Shown here piece after piece: positions 48,350 through 61,436 of a stretch of DNA of 64,000 nt. The notes beneath the pieces are model-generated. The model did no database searches. It was not told where the DNA came from and saw only the letters and a list, made by a program, of their open reading frames with translations. Positions within the stretch are counted from its first letter, which is position 1. Each line of letters begins with the position of its first letter. The translations under genes and the position numbers were made by a program. The stretch lies in NCBI RefSeq assembly GCF_954871325.1, contig NC_088776.1, forward strand, positions 6,517,985-6,581,984. Reading direction: 5' to 3'. The DNA comes from Gordionus sp. m RMFG-2023 (Eukaryota; Nematomorpha; Gordioida; Chordodea; Parachordodidae).

Positions 48350-49443
48350 AAGACGCCTTGAAGACGTTCAGGGAATCTGTCGAATCAACTTCCCTTATAA
48401 TGATTTATAATATAATAATTCCAGTACATTTCAATATAAAATCGCCAAAACAGACATTATCAATAATGACATGTACATTGGGGTATCTGCATTTATAATC
48501 TACGGAACATTAATATGGACAATGTAATATCCGCAAAACATAATAATTTATTCATTTTAAGACATTTGGGAACTACTAGCTATAATATACATTATTAGGG
48601 TATGATTCATGGTAATTAGGAAATAATGATCTTACATATAATAATGTAATGTGAAAACATTGTCTAAGTGTGAAATGCAATTTCAACACATGTAATTTTC
48701 CTTCTATCATGTGAAAAAAAACAAAGCTACATCTTTATAAATATTTCCTAAAATGAATATAAAAATCCATCTTTAGGTATTAAAATTAATTGCGAAACTT
48801 GGCCGAACAAAGATTATAAATAAAATTACAATACATACGTATATAAATACATTTAATATTATATATGAAGGAACAAATATATAATATGTAGAAAATACAA
48901 TATTTTCCATCTAGGAATTACTCAGTATCCTAAGAAAAATATACCATTTCTACCTAACTCTGTCATCACAATTAGCACAAATTCACAAAAATGTAGAATG
49001 CAAAGTAACAAAAATTGATAATATAATGAGCTATATGGTATATATGTAAAGAATTTTTAATATACCTTCACATTATAAAATAATTTGAGTCTTTTCTTTA
49101 AAAATATGTTCATAATTAAATAGTAAAATGTGATGTGTTATAAAATTATTAAAAAGATAAAAAAAATGTATTATGCAGCATAAATTTACAAAAAAAAACT
49201 TTCCCCAGTATGCAAACTAAACAATATTTTCACCTCAAGGCATACCCCTCAACACGGGCTGACCTTATCTGTAAAAATATTTTCCCTTCACATCATTGCA
49301 TACCACACAAATAATATAATAATTGCAAATAAAACTTCTTATAAAAATTTATAATTTAAAAAAAAATATATATATTAAATATAAAGATTTCATAATTTGA
49401 AAAAAAAAATATTATACACCATCTAATGTATCATATAAATTCC

Positions 49444-49905
49444 TATCCAATTTATATATACACTAAATGCAGACACTAAATCAAAATAACTATCCACATC
49501 TAACATTATAGATATTATTCTGACTTCATCATACTTCAATTCCTTCAAATTCTCATTCATAATTAAATATATCATATGTTACCTATACAATATATTAACA
49601 TTATAAATAATAATTCATAGTTAAATATATCATATGTTACCTATGCAATATATTAACATTAATTAATAATAAATTATCCAATTTATATATACACTAAATG
49701 CAGACACTAAATCAAAATAACTATCCACATCTAACATTATAGATATTATTCTGACTTCATCATACTTCAATTCCTTCAAATTCTCATTCATAATTAAATA
49801 TATCATATGTTACCTATACAATATATTAACATTATAAATAATAATTCATAGTTAAATATATCATATGTTACCTATGCAATATATTAACATTAATAATAAA
49901 TTATC
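49444..49905. repeat. 231-bp tandem duplication inside the LTR element
   Basis: Two head-to-tail copies (starting at 49444 and 49675) are almost identical, including TATACACTAAATGCAGACAC and CATATGTTACCTATACAATA. Within each copy, a shorter AATATATCATATGTTACCTA unit is itself repeated twice. Confidence 0.93.
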
Positions 49906-50413
49906 CCATACATATTCATCCCTTTACAAACCCAAAATGCATAATTAAATAATACACACTTTATTACAAAAGTCTATATCCATATATATTTTCATAAATT
50001 TCACATATTTAAATATTTAACAATCCTTTCTGTCCTGCTGTTCATGAGGTCTTTCAGCTTCCTATGACGGAATACCTATAACACCATTCAATGAGTTTTA
50101 AGGCATCCCAAATAATGATCAAAATTAGATGTACCATATACATCTAGACATAAGATAATATACCAAATATTACTGTCTTAAATTCCTGATCTTATTTCCA
50201 TATTTCTGCCTAATACTCATTACCTACTTTCAATCTTACATTTTTTACAAGTTAAATATAAAAGTATAGAAATTTTTAAACTCACGTATCTGTATAGTTT
50301 TTAGTACATTGCATGGTTAAAATTTTTCATATAATATTTATACAAAAATTTTGTTTTTACCTTTAAAATACCGAATAACCCTGGAATCGAAACTATCCTG
50401 GTCACGGCACCAA

Positions 50414-50791
50414 TTTCAAAAACCTCTATATCAAACCATAAATATTACAAACCATAACCCATAACACAAAACAAACCATAATTTCATAATAATAAGACTC
50501 AAATTTATTTATTAAAAACATCAACAACAATCTCTATACATTAACACAAAAAAATATACCAAAATTTAATATAATTATTATCCATTTCTTCATCTCCCAA
50601 AGGTTCACAGCTGACATCTTATTCAATATTTTCCCATCTCCCACTAGGGGTTTTTCCTAACAATGAAATACACCCCGTGATTATCATCTCCTCTTCTTCG
50701 CCCAAGGAAAACTTAATTCCCCTGTCAGAAAATAACTGACATTTTATGTATTATATTAAATTTATTTCTTCTTTTTTCAACAATTACAACA
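50414..50791 (-). repeat. 5' LTR of the 47852-50791 element
   Basis: 378-bp direct repeat; on the minus strand it begins TGTTGTAATTG and is followed by the primer-binding-like site. Confidence 0.92.
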
Positions 50792-50796
50792 ATTAT

Positions 50797-51333
50797 AATT
50801 GGGAAAGTCATCACCCGACAGAATAATATATGCCGACGATAAAGATAACCGCAAAAGAACATTAAGAAAACATCTTTATCTAATCAAATCTAGGTTATCA
50901 AACAATTATTAAACGTTAAAATATAATAAACAAGCCACTACAAACATGGCTCGGACAAGGATATGAGCCATTGACAGCAATCCTTTATAGATAGGGAGAA
51001 GTCAACAACAAGGATTAAGTCTTGAATAATATTTCCAAAAAACTCAAGACTTATCTGAATCAAGCAAATGTCCAAACATTTTAAAGATTACGTTATGTAC
51101 TTAACTGATGCATAAATTGGTGACGCCTTGAGACGTATATGAAAAATAATATATAAAATAATTTAAGCTTATGTCTATAAGAACACAGCGATGGTTCTCT
51201 TAGAGAGTAAAAGGTTTAGATCACGCGTTACTTTTTATCGTTGAAATAATTTACCTCAATTAACATTAACCATTGTTTGATTTAAATTGATGTTATGACC
51301 TCAGTGAATATTACATAGAATATTGATATATAT
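50797..51333. other. Gap between two LTR elements
   Basis: About 540 bp of AT-rich sequence between the two LTR retrotransposons. I see no gene, repeat end or RNA feature in it. Confidence 0.6.
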
Positions 51334-51596
51334 TATTAAGGTTGGTAATAAATGAGAAAAACAGATACGTAGGTTTATTTAATAAATTTATTTTAAAAAT
51401 ATATTTTAACTGATAAGTACAATAATTTTCTAAGTTTATATAGTTTACAAAATCTATCAAGTAATATATGTCGAATTATTGAGTTAATTTTATAAAACGA
51501 GTCCGCTAGGTTAAGTTAATATAATATAAAGAATAAAAAAAAATCAATCTTTTATTTAATAGATCGCGATTAGTGATCAATTCGAACATCACAACA
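51334..51596 (-). repeat. 3' LTR of the Gypsy fossil
   Basis: Direct repeat partner of 55847-56120, about 263 bp. Confidence 0.85.
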
Positions 51597-54500
51597 TTTC
51601 ACCCCTTAAGAAACAAACTCCGCTCAAATTCTTCTTGTACGTGAATTTCTTATGTTCAAAATATAATCTTGATATCATGTGGGTAATGTTCTATTCCGGC
51701 TAGGCCTCGTAATGTCGGCTGTGCAATCTTTCTTGTTCAGTAACATTTCTCTTCTTGTAAAATGTAATCGTTGGTAAAGTATTTGGGTCATGAATTGATA
51801 CTTCGTCCGTGGTAAATCTTTTCATAAGTTGGTCTAAGTGCCTCCTTAATATACCATTTTTCGTTTGAATTAGAAATAACATATTACTTTCTTTTTTAAC
51901 TATTAAGCCTTCATCCCACTTGTTTGCTCCAAAATTTCTATACCAAATTTTTTCTCCAAATTCATCGTTTTATTTTTTGGTAAAGCAGTGTACGAAGTGT
52001 TGTTGTCGTCTTCCTTATATTTTACTAAATCCCAATTTGTTCTAATATCATGATTGAACATGAGTTTTCTTGGTGGGATGCCAGTCGTACTGTTTGGCAT
52101 GTTTCTGTAATTTAACAAAAATTTCTTCAAAGCGATATCTATGTCCATGTTATTTTGTTCCATGCACTTCTTTATATGTGATTTAAAGGTTCTTACCATC
52201 CTTTCAACTTGCCCGTTTGACTGCTGATGGTGAGCTGAAGTCTGAAAGTGATGTATATCATGGTCTCTACAAAATTTTTTGAACAGTTGACTTATCAGAA
52301 ACTATTTGTTCTGGAATACCAAATAAGCTAATTGTTTTCATCAATTCTTTTATTGTAAATTACGAGGTTATTGATTTCACCGGCGTGATTATAGAAAACT
52401 TACTGTACGCATCTACTATAAGCAACTAGTACTTGTTAAAAAACGGCCCAGCGTAATCAATGTGTATTCTTTCGAATGGCTTCGTCCCACGGATGCTGTG
52501 TATTAATGGGATGCCCAAATGTTACATGATTTGCATTCTTTTACTTTGTTATCAATGTCATTGTTAATTCCAGGCCACCAAAGGTATTCTTTAGCTAAAT
52601 GTTTAGTTTTGCCAGCACCCAAGTGTCCTTCATGTAAATGTTATAGTTTTGATTTTCTTAAAACTTTAGGTACAACGATTTTATTTTCTTTAAATAGAAA
52701 ATTTCCCATAATTAATTCCGTCACCATATTGTTATATGTTTTATTTTTTATCGTGTCACTGTTTCTAATGACGTTCATTATTTCCGTTAATTCTCTGTCA
52801 TTAGAAGTTTCTTTTTCGATCATTTTAAAGTTAATTGGTACGTCCCATAAATCATTATTTTCTTTCATATCATCCATAATGTGTATTTCTTCTTCCGAAG
52901 GTGTTAATGGCAATCTGGAAAACAATCTGGCACCATGTTGTGTTTACCCGCTCTATTTCGTATTTCGAAATCCTAAGCTCCCATTGCAATATTCCACTTC
53001 TGCAACCTCATCGACATAGAAGAATTTTCTTTTAAACCTTTGGAAAATATATAAATCAACGGCTTGTGATCGGTGATGATTATAAATTTAGTTCCGATAA
53101 GATATTCTTGAAATCTTTTCATCGCAAAAATAAGCGCCAACGCTTCGCGTTCAATGTTAGTGTAATTTCTTTCGGATTTAAGTAAGGATCTTGAGGCAAA
53201 AGCTATCGGCTTTTCTTTGACATCCTCTTCTAAGTGAAATAAAATAACTCTCAAACCGCGTTTAGATGCATCCGGGGCTATACGTATGAGTAAATCAGGA
53301 TTGAAAAAGTTCAATGTGGGAGGTTGACTGATTAAAGTTTTTAATTTTTTATAACATTCTTGATGTTCGGTATCCCAAGACCATTTACCTTTGTTAATTA
53401 TTTTGTATAGTGGATCTGCCAGATCAACAAAACTGTTTAAAAATTTACGGTAATAGCTCGCCATGCCTAAGAAAGTAGATAATTCTTCTGAATTTTTTGG
53501 TTCCGGCATATCTATAATTGCTTTTATTTTATCATTGTTGAGATGTATACCATGTTTGTCTATATCATGTCCCAAAAAGCGAATTTTATCTTGCATGAAT
53601 AAACTTTTGTCGAAATTGGGGGTTTATCCATACTTGATCTTTTTGAATACTTTTTTAATGTTCTTCAAATGTATCTCATCGTTATCACCTGTAATTAACA
53701 AGTCGTCAGTAGAATATAACATCTTTTAAATCTCCGAAAACCAGTTCCATAGTCTGTTGGCATATGGCTGAAGACGTTTTCAATCCGAACGGAAGTCTCG
53801 TGAATCTGAAGTATCCTTTATGCGTGGATATAGTTAGCAAATCTCTAGAATCTTTGTGAATAGGAATTTTCAGGAAGGCTTGTTTGAAATCAATTCTACT
53901 AAATTTTTTTACTCCAGCTATGGCAATCAAATCGTTAATTCTAGGTATGGGGTATTTGAATTCTTCAAACTCTGGGTTAACTGTGCCTTTAAAGTCGGCG
54001 CACAATCTGAGACTCCCATTGTTTTTAAAAACTGGTGTGAGTGGACTCGCCCATCTAACGTCTTTTATCGGCTTGATGATTTTATTTTCCAGCCAGGTAT
54101 TTAACTCTTTAGTTATAATATCTACTCTAGAATAAGGTACCCTTCTCGGTGGTATAATTTTTGGCTTAGCATTTGACTTTAGTCGTAACCTGACTTGCAT
54201 TTTTATAACAGGTTTATTATATAATTTAGACTTACAATTGGATATTAATTCCGCCAAATCGTTTTTATGATCCCTATCAATTAAGCCTATAAATCTTTCA
54301 AGTATGTTTTTAAAATGTTTTAACCAAGATCTTCCTAATAAAGGCATCTTGTTACTGTTTACTATCAATGCATCTAAAATTTGAGAACTTCCTTCGTATT
54401 CTACATTCAGTCGTATTGAGCCTCTATCACTTGTATGGTCTTGTCGTCGTAACCAGATAACTTAATGTTAGCCTTCGTAATGTTTTTTATGCCTACTTTC

Positions 54501-55846
54501 TCAATCATATACTTTGGTAGAATTGTGAATTTCGTGCCCGTATCCACTTGTAGTGAAGTCAAGATGTCATTAATTTTGATGTTCACCAATATGCGTCATC
54601 TTTAACATTTTGTACTTCGTTTTCTACGTTATTAATATCAATATTTAACAAATTATAATCTTTCTTATCGATTGATATGATTTTGTCGTCTTCGATCTCT
54701 TCTATATCAACTGTATTAATGGTGTGATTATGATTCATGTAATTTTTATTGTCACCTTCGTAAAATTGTTGATGCATGTTAGATCTATTATAATCTCTAA
54801 AATTTTGAAACGGTTGTCTGGTGTTGTCAAATCTGTTGTGGTTTATGAAATCATTAAAAGGCTTGTAATTATTATTATGTCCTTTGTTGTTAATATTAAA
54901 TCTATTATTATTGTTATCTCTTGAGTCGTGATTATTGAAAGGAATATAAGAAGTTTACCATCTATTTTAATCATAAAATCTATCATAATTTCGTCTTGGA
55001 AAATGATAGTTATTTTGGTTGTTGAATCTTATGTTGCTATAATATGGTCGAGTCTGCCATGGTTGTCTAAACAGATGGCTTTAATTATTATCATGATATC
55101 TGTTTCTCTCAACATATGAAATCATCTGGGTGTTGTCATATCTTATATTAGTTGGTTTTAGTTCATAAATTTTCGTATCTTGTCTTGCTCCCTCCTAATG
55201 TTTTAGATCGGAGTGTGTATTTTCTTTGATAATCTTATGTATAGATGTTTTGATGTCTGTTTCGTCTAATTCTTTGCCTAACTTTATAATGTCATCTAAA
55301 ATGGGTAAATCTTAAATTCTATATTTAATTTCCTTAGATGAGCTTGATACCTTTATTTTTTCTAAAACCCTGTCGTAGCCGATAAAGTTGCAGTGCATAT
55401 TGAGTTGAGAAATATAGGTAACCCAATCTAAAAAACTTTCTCTCTCTTTTTGAACCGCTGCATTAAATTCGCTAATTTTTTTGTTTCGAATCTTGGAAGG
55501 TTGTAATAATCTAAGTTTGTTGATGAGTATCGACGATTTCTTGAGATCGGACTCAGTGCATATCGATTGTAATTTTGAAAATATATCACGTGGCGTTATC
55601 CTCATCTGTGCTGTTATTTTTTTTAAAAATAAGTTCAATTTTGGTTAAATATGTATCGATATTTCCTATATATCATTAGAAACATTAATTTTTTTATCTT
55701 CCGTCATATTTAATTAATTGAAAAAAAAAAATTTTATTCTTGTTTTTTTTTATATAATTTAATTATTTTATTTTTAGAAATATGAAATTATATTTTAATA
55801 AAATTTTAATTTACAAAGAAATTTACAAAGATAGCTGCTGCCACCA

Positions 55847-56120
55847 TATTAAGGTTGGCAAAAAATAAGAAAAACAGATACTTAAGTTTATTTAATAAAT
55901 TTATTTTAAAAATTATTTTAACTGATAAGACAATAATTTTGTAAGTTTATATAGTTCACAAAATCTATCAAGTAATTTAAGTCAAAATATTGAGTTATTT
56001 TTATAAAACCAGTCCGCCAGGTTAAAGTCAATATAATATAAAGAATAAAAAAAAAATCAATCTTTTATTTAATAGATAGCGATTAGTTTATAGATAACGA
56101 TCAATTCGAACATCACAACA
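55847..56120 (-). repeat. 5' LTR of the Gypsy fossil
   Basis: About 274 bp. It shares AAGAATAAAAAAAAATCAAT and TCAATTCGAACATCACAACA with the other LTR. Confidence 0.85.
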
Positions 56121-56462
56121 TATATATAGATTAAATTTATACACATAAAGATGCTGATTTCAAATATGATAAGATAATAGACATTATAACATTGAATAAT
56201 AAAAATATAAATATACAAAACATTTCAAAATGAATTGAAATAAAACTTAAATTTTGATATTATAATCAACAATCCTTAACAATAATGTTGCACATTACAT
56301 TACCTATCACGAAATATATCACCATATGTTATAAAAATAATATAAGGGAATGATTTTTTTGCAAACATTGCCATTAAAAAAAAACACAAATAAAAAAATT
56401 GTTGTCATATGTTTTTGTCTGAATTTATCATTAGTTCATAGATCATAGAATTAGACGTGAAC

Positions 56463-59400
56463 ATGGTTGTGAAGGAAAAAAATACAGATTTATATAACAA
56501 ATTTCGTAATTACTACTCGGAGGGAAAATTAAATTTGGCACTTGATGTTGCTGATAAAAGTATATTCATTAATGAAGTTTTTTTTAAAATTTACGAAGTT
56601 ATAAGAGAAGTCCCAAATGATCATGATATGATGTATGCAAAATTTGTTTGTTTGCTCGAGGAAGAAAAATTTATTGAGGCATTAGATTATTTAAATCATA
56701 ATCAATATATGAAGTAATATATTTTACTTTAATAATTCCTTTGAAAAAAGATAGGGGTTTGAAATTTGAAAAAGCTTATTGTCAGTATAGACTAAATAAA
56801 TCTAAAGAAGCATTAAATACCTTAAAATCCATTAAAGATCCTAGTTTAAAAGAAAAAGAACTCATGAGTCAAATTGTAATGATTAAAAAATTTTATAAAT
56901 TATAACTAATATATTTTCATTTATTTTTATTAAAAAAGCTTTATAAATTAGATGATTTTAAATCTTGCTGTAGCCTTTATTTGGATATCATTAAATCCAC
57001 ACAAGTAATAATTTATGTTTGAATAGTTTATTTATCATTACATAGGATGAGTTTGATGAGGAGAGAATATGTAATTTGTTGGCTAGTCTATCGTATTCTA
57101 GTGATCAAACTATATTGAAAGTTTTTTAGAATTTTTTAAAAATTATTTATAGCAATTTTAGAATTTTGAAGATGATGAATCAGATCGTGTCAATTATGAA
57201 ATATATTTCAATTTAGCATCATTATATTTAGTCAAAAAAGACACCACAAAGGCAAAGGATTATTTGGTTAAGGCAGAAAGTTATTTTGTAATAGTTATGT
57301 ATTTTAAAATATAATCATTATATAGAAGTCTGTCGCAAATTTTATTCCTCACATGATCAACAAGATGAATTGCTCAAAGAAATTAAAAACATTGAGTTTT
57401 ATACATTACAGTTAAACGTCATTATTAAATATACAATAAAAGTGGGTAAACAAAGTACAATTTTATTTTATTAATACATATTGAAATAATATGTGGACAA
57501 GCAATTAATTAAGAATAATAGTAATATTTAAATTATATTATGTTGTAAATATATAATTTATGTTGAAAAATAAATTTTTTTTTGACCTCCTTTGAGAATG
57601 CTCAAGTAAAATTTTTAATTAAATTTCTTCAAAAATTCTAAATTTTTTTTTTTGTAAAAAGTCTTTTTAATATTTAAAATTTTTTAGAATTTCTTAAATG
57701 TAATCTATTTTGTATCCATTTATTTCAATAAAAATATGATAATACTATAAACTTTTTTAATAATTTTGATAAAATAATAAATACATAAAAAATATCATTA
57801 AAATTTATCAACTCATTCTATTTGATCACTAACTTGATGATGGTACCATTTTAGAACATAAAAGAATTAACTAGAGCTGTGCCGATCTACATATTTTTCA
57901 CTAATCTGATCCAATATTTCCCAACATTGCTCCAAAATCTATCTGATACCTATACCGATCCGATATTTATACTGATTTTTCACCACCCCCCTTGAACCAA
58001 ATGTAATTAAGAAATTAATGTTTTTTATGCAAAAAATCAAATTATGCATTTTAATTTTTTATTTCTACAATTAAGATAATAATTAAAAAATATATATATT
58101 TAATAATATATCCATATTATGTTGATATGAATTATAAAATTGTAATATTTAATATATAAAATTAATAATATATTAGATTTTTTTAATATATATGTGAGAG
58201 CCTCTAGATTTTCTGGCAATAAGCTTCTACGATATGGACTATCTATATCCCCTGTCGTACTGAAGGCAGACTCAGATGATTCAGCAGATAACGCATTTTG
58301 CAAAATTTTCTTTAACTTTAAATATTTCCATAATTCAGATACCATATTTAAAAAAATTCTTTTATTTAAAGTATAAATAATAAAAATTGGCTTTATTATT
58401 TAAAAAGATTCAAAATAAATAAAATTTTGGGTGTTCCTTTCTATTTTTATAAAATAACTTTTAAAATACTATAAATCTATTTTAATAAAGAAATAAAATT
58501 TAAAGGGTGTTGATCTGCATTCTTTAAAAAAAAATTATTTAGAAATATTATAATAATGTAAAATAAATATACATAACATAAAATATCAAAAAAATGAAAA
58601 GTAAAAAGATTGGATCGGGTTTTTACAGGTATCAACCCAATAAGATATTTTTGAAAAACGCCAAATATCGGTGCCGATCTGACCTGATATTTAATATCCA
58701 CACAACTATAGAATTCATTAAAATTATAAATACAAATCAATTATGAGGTTGCCTTAATAATCAGTTCTCAATGATAACCTAACGACAAATAGCGTTGATT
58801 GTAAAAGTTGGTAAAATCATAAACAATGAATAAATCCATGTAAGAGTGGACGGAATAAAATTCCTAACAATTTCATCTTTTGTATCAGGGCGGGGATTGA
58901 TTGCTAGATATTTATTTTTCAAGACTCCAAAAAAATTTTGATCGGATTTAGCCGAAGTGAATATGGTGGTAGATATTCAATCCTACCTTTATAAACATTG
59001 ATAAGATGGCTTCTATGGATAGATGCATTATCCATTACAATGATTGCATCTGGTGGTTAGATACTAATAATCTGTCATTGAATCATGGAATAATACACCA
59101 TTATAAGTTCCTTTGACTATAGTGGTTTATCTTCCCGCTCCCCCCCCCCAATTCCAATTGTACAAAGTATGCTTACAATTTTACCCTTGGAGGATGGGAT
59201 TTTTATAATTGGGTAGACATTGCATGGTGCCCAGCCATAAATTGGTACAACATGCAAGTTTATTCCAGTTTCATCTAAGAAATATAAGTTTTCTCTTGAG
59301 ATATTTAAGATTTTTACACAATAGATTTGACGAATATTAATTGCCTCTTGAATATTTCTTCTATCAAGCTCCTTGCCAGCTCTTTTTTTAGACCAACTAT

Positions 59401-60484
59401 ATTTTTGATATATTTACTAATGGTTGTTTTCGTTTTTGGACTACCAGGGGGCAAATTTTCTATTATCTCCTAGATAGTAAGAGTATAATCTTCCATTAAT
59501 GAGCTAATCATGTATTTTACAATCATGCAAGAATCTTTTTTCTTATTTCTCTTATATAATGTATTCTTTGCGGATCTCCATTTATTTCTGGGAATGTGTC
59601 ACATCTAAATTTATGAACTGTTGCTGTAGACATTTCAATGTATTTTCTGATGATTTTTATTTGTTGTTTTTCAGACATTGATATTATTTTAATAACTATA
59701 ATATCCATTTTTTCTTCGTTCCAATATTTGTGTATTCTTTTTGGTCTTTGAATTTTCAACAAAGATTGGGAGTTTTCTTTTAAATTGGAAAAATTAGTAT
59801 TATTATTGAATAAAATTCTAAAATAAACATTTTTTTATTACTTTAGAACAATTAAAAAAAATTTATATTTATTTTTAATTTAATTTAAATTTCAAACACA
59901 ATTGCTTTTTATATTTAAACATGAAACTTAATTTTAATTAATTGCTTGTCCATATTTAATTTCAATATTTATTAAATTAAAATAATATCTTACTTTGTTT
60001 ACCATTTTATTATATATTTAATAATGACACCCATTTCACTGTATTACATTTAATTAATTCTATTAAACTTATTTTTTATATGTTTGCATTATTAATTTAT
60101 AAATTTTATTACTTAATTAGGGCCCAATTCGGATATATACATCAATTAAATGGGGAAAATGAAAAGGCCTTGAAGATTTATGATTCAATGTAGAACAATA
60201 TAATATCCACATTTAATTCTTTCAATTATAACTTTAGGGTATTGTCACAAGATTCTTCTTCTCCTTTACCAATCATCATCACTAACAATAAATATATCAT
60301 CAGACAAGTTTAATAAAATAATTAATATATATTTAAAAAAAATTTTTTTTTTTAGGACAATGTGAATGAATACAAAAAGAGTATCAAAAAAATTGCAGAT
60401 TCCAAAATATCCCAGAAATTAAATAACCAGCAAATGAAGGAATTATACTTAGACCATGTTATATTTTGCCTACAAAACAATCAA
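56463..60484 (+). CDS. SRP72: Signal recognition particle subunit SRP72 (N-terminal half)
   Basis: Exons: 56463-56713, 56755-56875, 56939-57004, 57046-57120, 57162-57279, 57326-57395, 60121-60189, 60238-60307, 60356-60484; phases close to 323 codons so far. SRP72 is the TPR-containing protein that, with SRP68, binds SRP RNA for co-translational targeting to the ER. Similarity to animal SRP72 runs in order: KFVCLLEEEKFIEALDYLN, FEKAYCQYRLNKSKEAL, LYKLDDFKSCCSLYLDIIK, DEFDEERICNLLAS, AEKVCRKFYS, GYIHQLNGENEKALKIYDS, then a segment matching the IANNIITINKDQNVFDSKKK region. Start is ATG 56463; an upstream in-frame GTG is ignored. Most introns are 41-63 nt; one of 2.7 kb carries DNA transposons. 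The last exon ends at a plausible donor, and the C-terminal half (usually over 300 residues) was not found before the MULE copies. Confidence 0.88.
57872..58711 (-). mobile_element. hAT DNA transposon relic in SRP72 intron
   Basis: About 840 bp with imperfect inverted ends (TAGAGCTGTGCCGATCT against the complement of ATATCCACACAACTATA) and sub-terminal CCGATCCGATATTTATA repeats like those of the element at 531. The minus strand keeps the hAT C-terminal dimerisation domain, ALSAESSESAFSTTGDI followed by LLPENLEALTYI (about 58190-58310). The rest of the transposase is gone, so this is an internally deleted or decayed copy. Confidence 0.8.
58790..59770 (-). mobile_element. Tc1/mariner-superfamily transposase relic
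   Basis: In the large SRP72 intron, minus strand. A helix-turn-helix region (MSEKQQIKIIRKYIEMSTAT, about 59600-59680) is followed by catalytic-core motifs: YFLDETGINLHVVPIYGWAP with the first Asp (about 59230-59290), IIVMDNASIHRSHLI with the second Asp (about 59000-59050), and a LNPIKIF region where the family has NPIE, so the third acidic residue appears changed. Stops and frame changes interrupt it, so it is inactive. Terminal repeats were not identified. Confidence 0.8.
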
Positions 60485-61436
60485 GTTTATATTTTGATGA
60501 ATAAATATATTTTATGGTATAAATTAAATAAATATTCCACTTTTTTTAGCCACACATTTTCTTTATTTAATATTGGTGCTACCCTATTAAATTCATGACT
60601 CTTAGTCAGTTCCTATTAAAATAAATAAAAAATAATATTTAATATTAACGAGTTGTTGATTGCCACCCTTTAGTCCCCTCTATATAATCAGTGATGTTAA
60701 GTTACATATTATGAGGGGAAAGTAACTAGAAGGTATCGACGTTACTTAATTTGAGTAACGAATAATTTTTAAAAGATGGAAGAACTTAAAAATTCTACCT
60801 GCCAAAATATCATGGATTTGCAAACTAATTTTTATCGTCATTATCACAGATTTTATTATTTATAGTTTATTTCTACAGGGATAGGGTAGTCCTCTCCAAG
60901 ATTTCAGTGCCGCTATCAGCTATAAGAGGGGGTAGGATTTTTTATGCACAATTTGCGTAAATTTTAACTTCATCAAAGGTCACACATTTACACCGAATCA
61001 TTAGAAAAATATTCTGAATCTTTGATTAAGGTTATTTCAAACATTTCTCATCTGTGGCTGGCATTAAATGACATTCCCTTCTCACTATTTATCTTTAGAC
61101 TTCAATTCTCAGCAAATTAAGGGGAAACAAACTTGTTACCAACAATTAGTAATAATATGACATTCATAATCTATCAACACAATATAATGTTATTATTAAT
61201 TTTCTCATACTATAACACATTTAAAAAGACTACATTTTAGAATATATACTATTCAGACAAAAATTTCATGGATGGAAAAGATATAATCGATTTCACCAAT
61301 CTTTTCCTCGAAAATATAACAACATAACCACAATGTAAATATCGAATCTGCTAATATAATTTTACTTTCCCCCAAAAATAATAATATTAACTTTTTTAAA
61401 TTAACACTTTTTAAATTTTTTAATAAAAATTAGTAA
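60485..61436. other. Downstream of last recognised SRP72 exon
   Basis: About 950 bp of AT-rich sequence in which no further SRP72 exon was recognised. It probably belongs to the next SRP72 intron if the gene is intact. Confidence 0.5.

Larger units (their letters stand above)
47852..50791 (-). mobile_element. Young non-coding LTR retrotransposon (LARD/TRIM-like)
   Basis: Flanked by a 5-bp target duplication ATTAT (47847-47851 and 50792-50796). It has two 378-bp LTRs (47852-48229 and 50414-50791). In minus orientation the LTR starts TGTTGTAATTG. A primer-binding-like sequence TGGTGCCGTGACC follows the 5' LTR, and a purine-rich stretch precedes the 3' LTR. The 2.2-kb interior has no coding capacity; it contains a 23-bp minisatellite and a 231-bp tandem duplication. 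By eye the LTRs differ at only about seven positions (roughly 2%), so the insertion is recent. It looks structurally whole as a non-autonomous element. Related coding partner not seen. Confidence 0.88.
51334..56120 (-). mobile_element. Ty3/Gypsy LTR retrotransposon fossil
   Basis: Minus-strand element of about 4.8 kb with LTRs at 55847-56120 (5') and 51334-51596 (3'). The LTR begins TGTTGTGATG, and a primer-binding-like TGGTGGCAGCAGC lies directly inside the 5' LTR. Parts in order: gag-like region (about 55640-54600), protease region (about 54590-54410), reverse transcriptase (about 54370-53700), RNase H (about 53600-53000), H2C2 and integrase (about 52930-51700). The order RT-RNase H-integrase identifies Ty3/Gypsy. 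Flanking TATAT on both sides may be a target duplication, but the context is AT-rich. The reading frame is interrupted several times, so it is broken. The LTRs differ more than those of the 47852 element, so it is older. Confidence 0.9.

Noticed and set aside
52519-54135. Plus-strand open frames across the Gypsy fossil
   Set aside because: Antisense to the retrotransposon polyprotein region; no independent similarity.
56457-56462. Upstream GTG start for SRP72
   Set aside because: The in-frame ATG at 56463 lies two codons later and fits a eukaryotic start.
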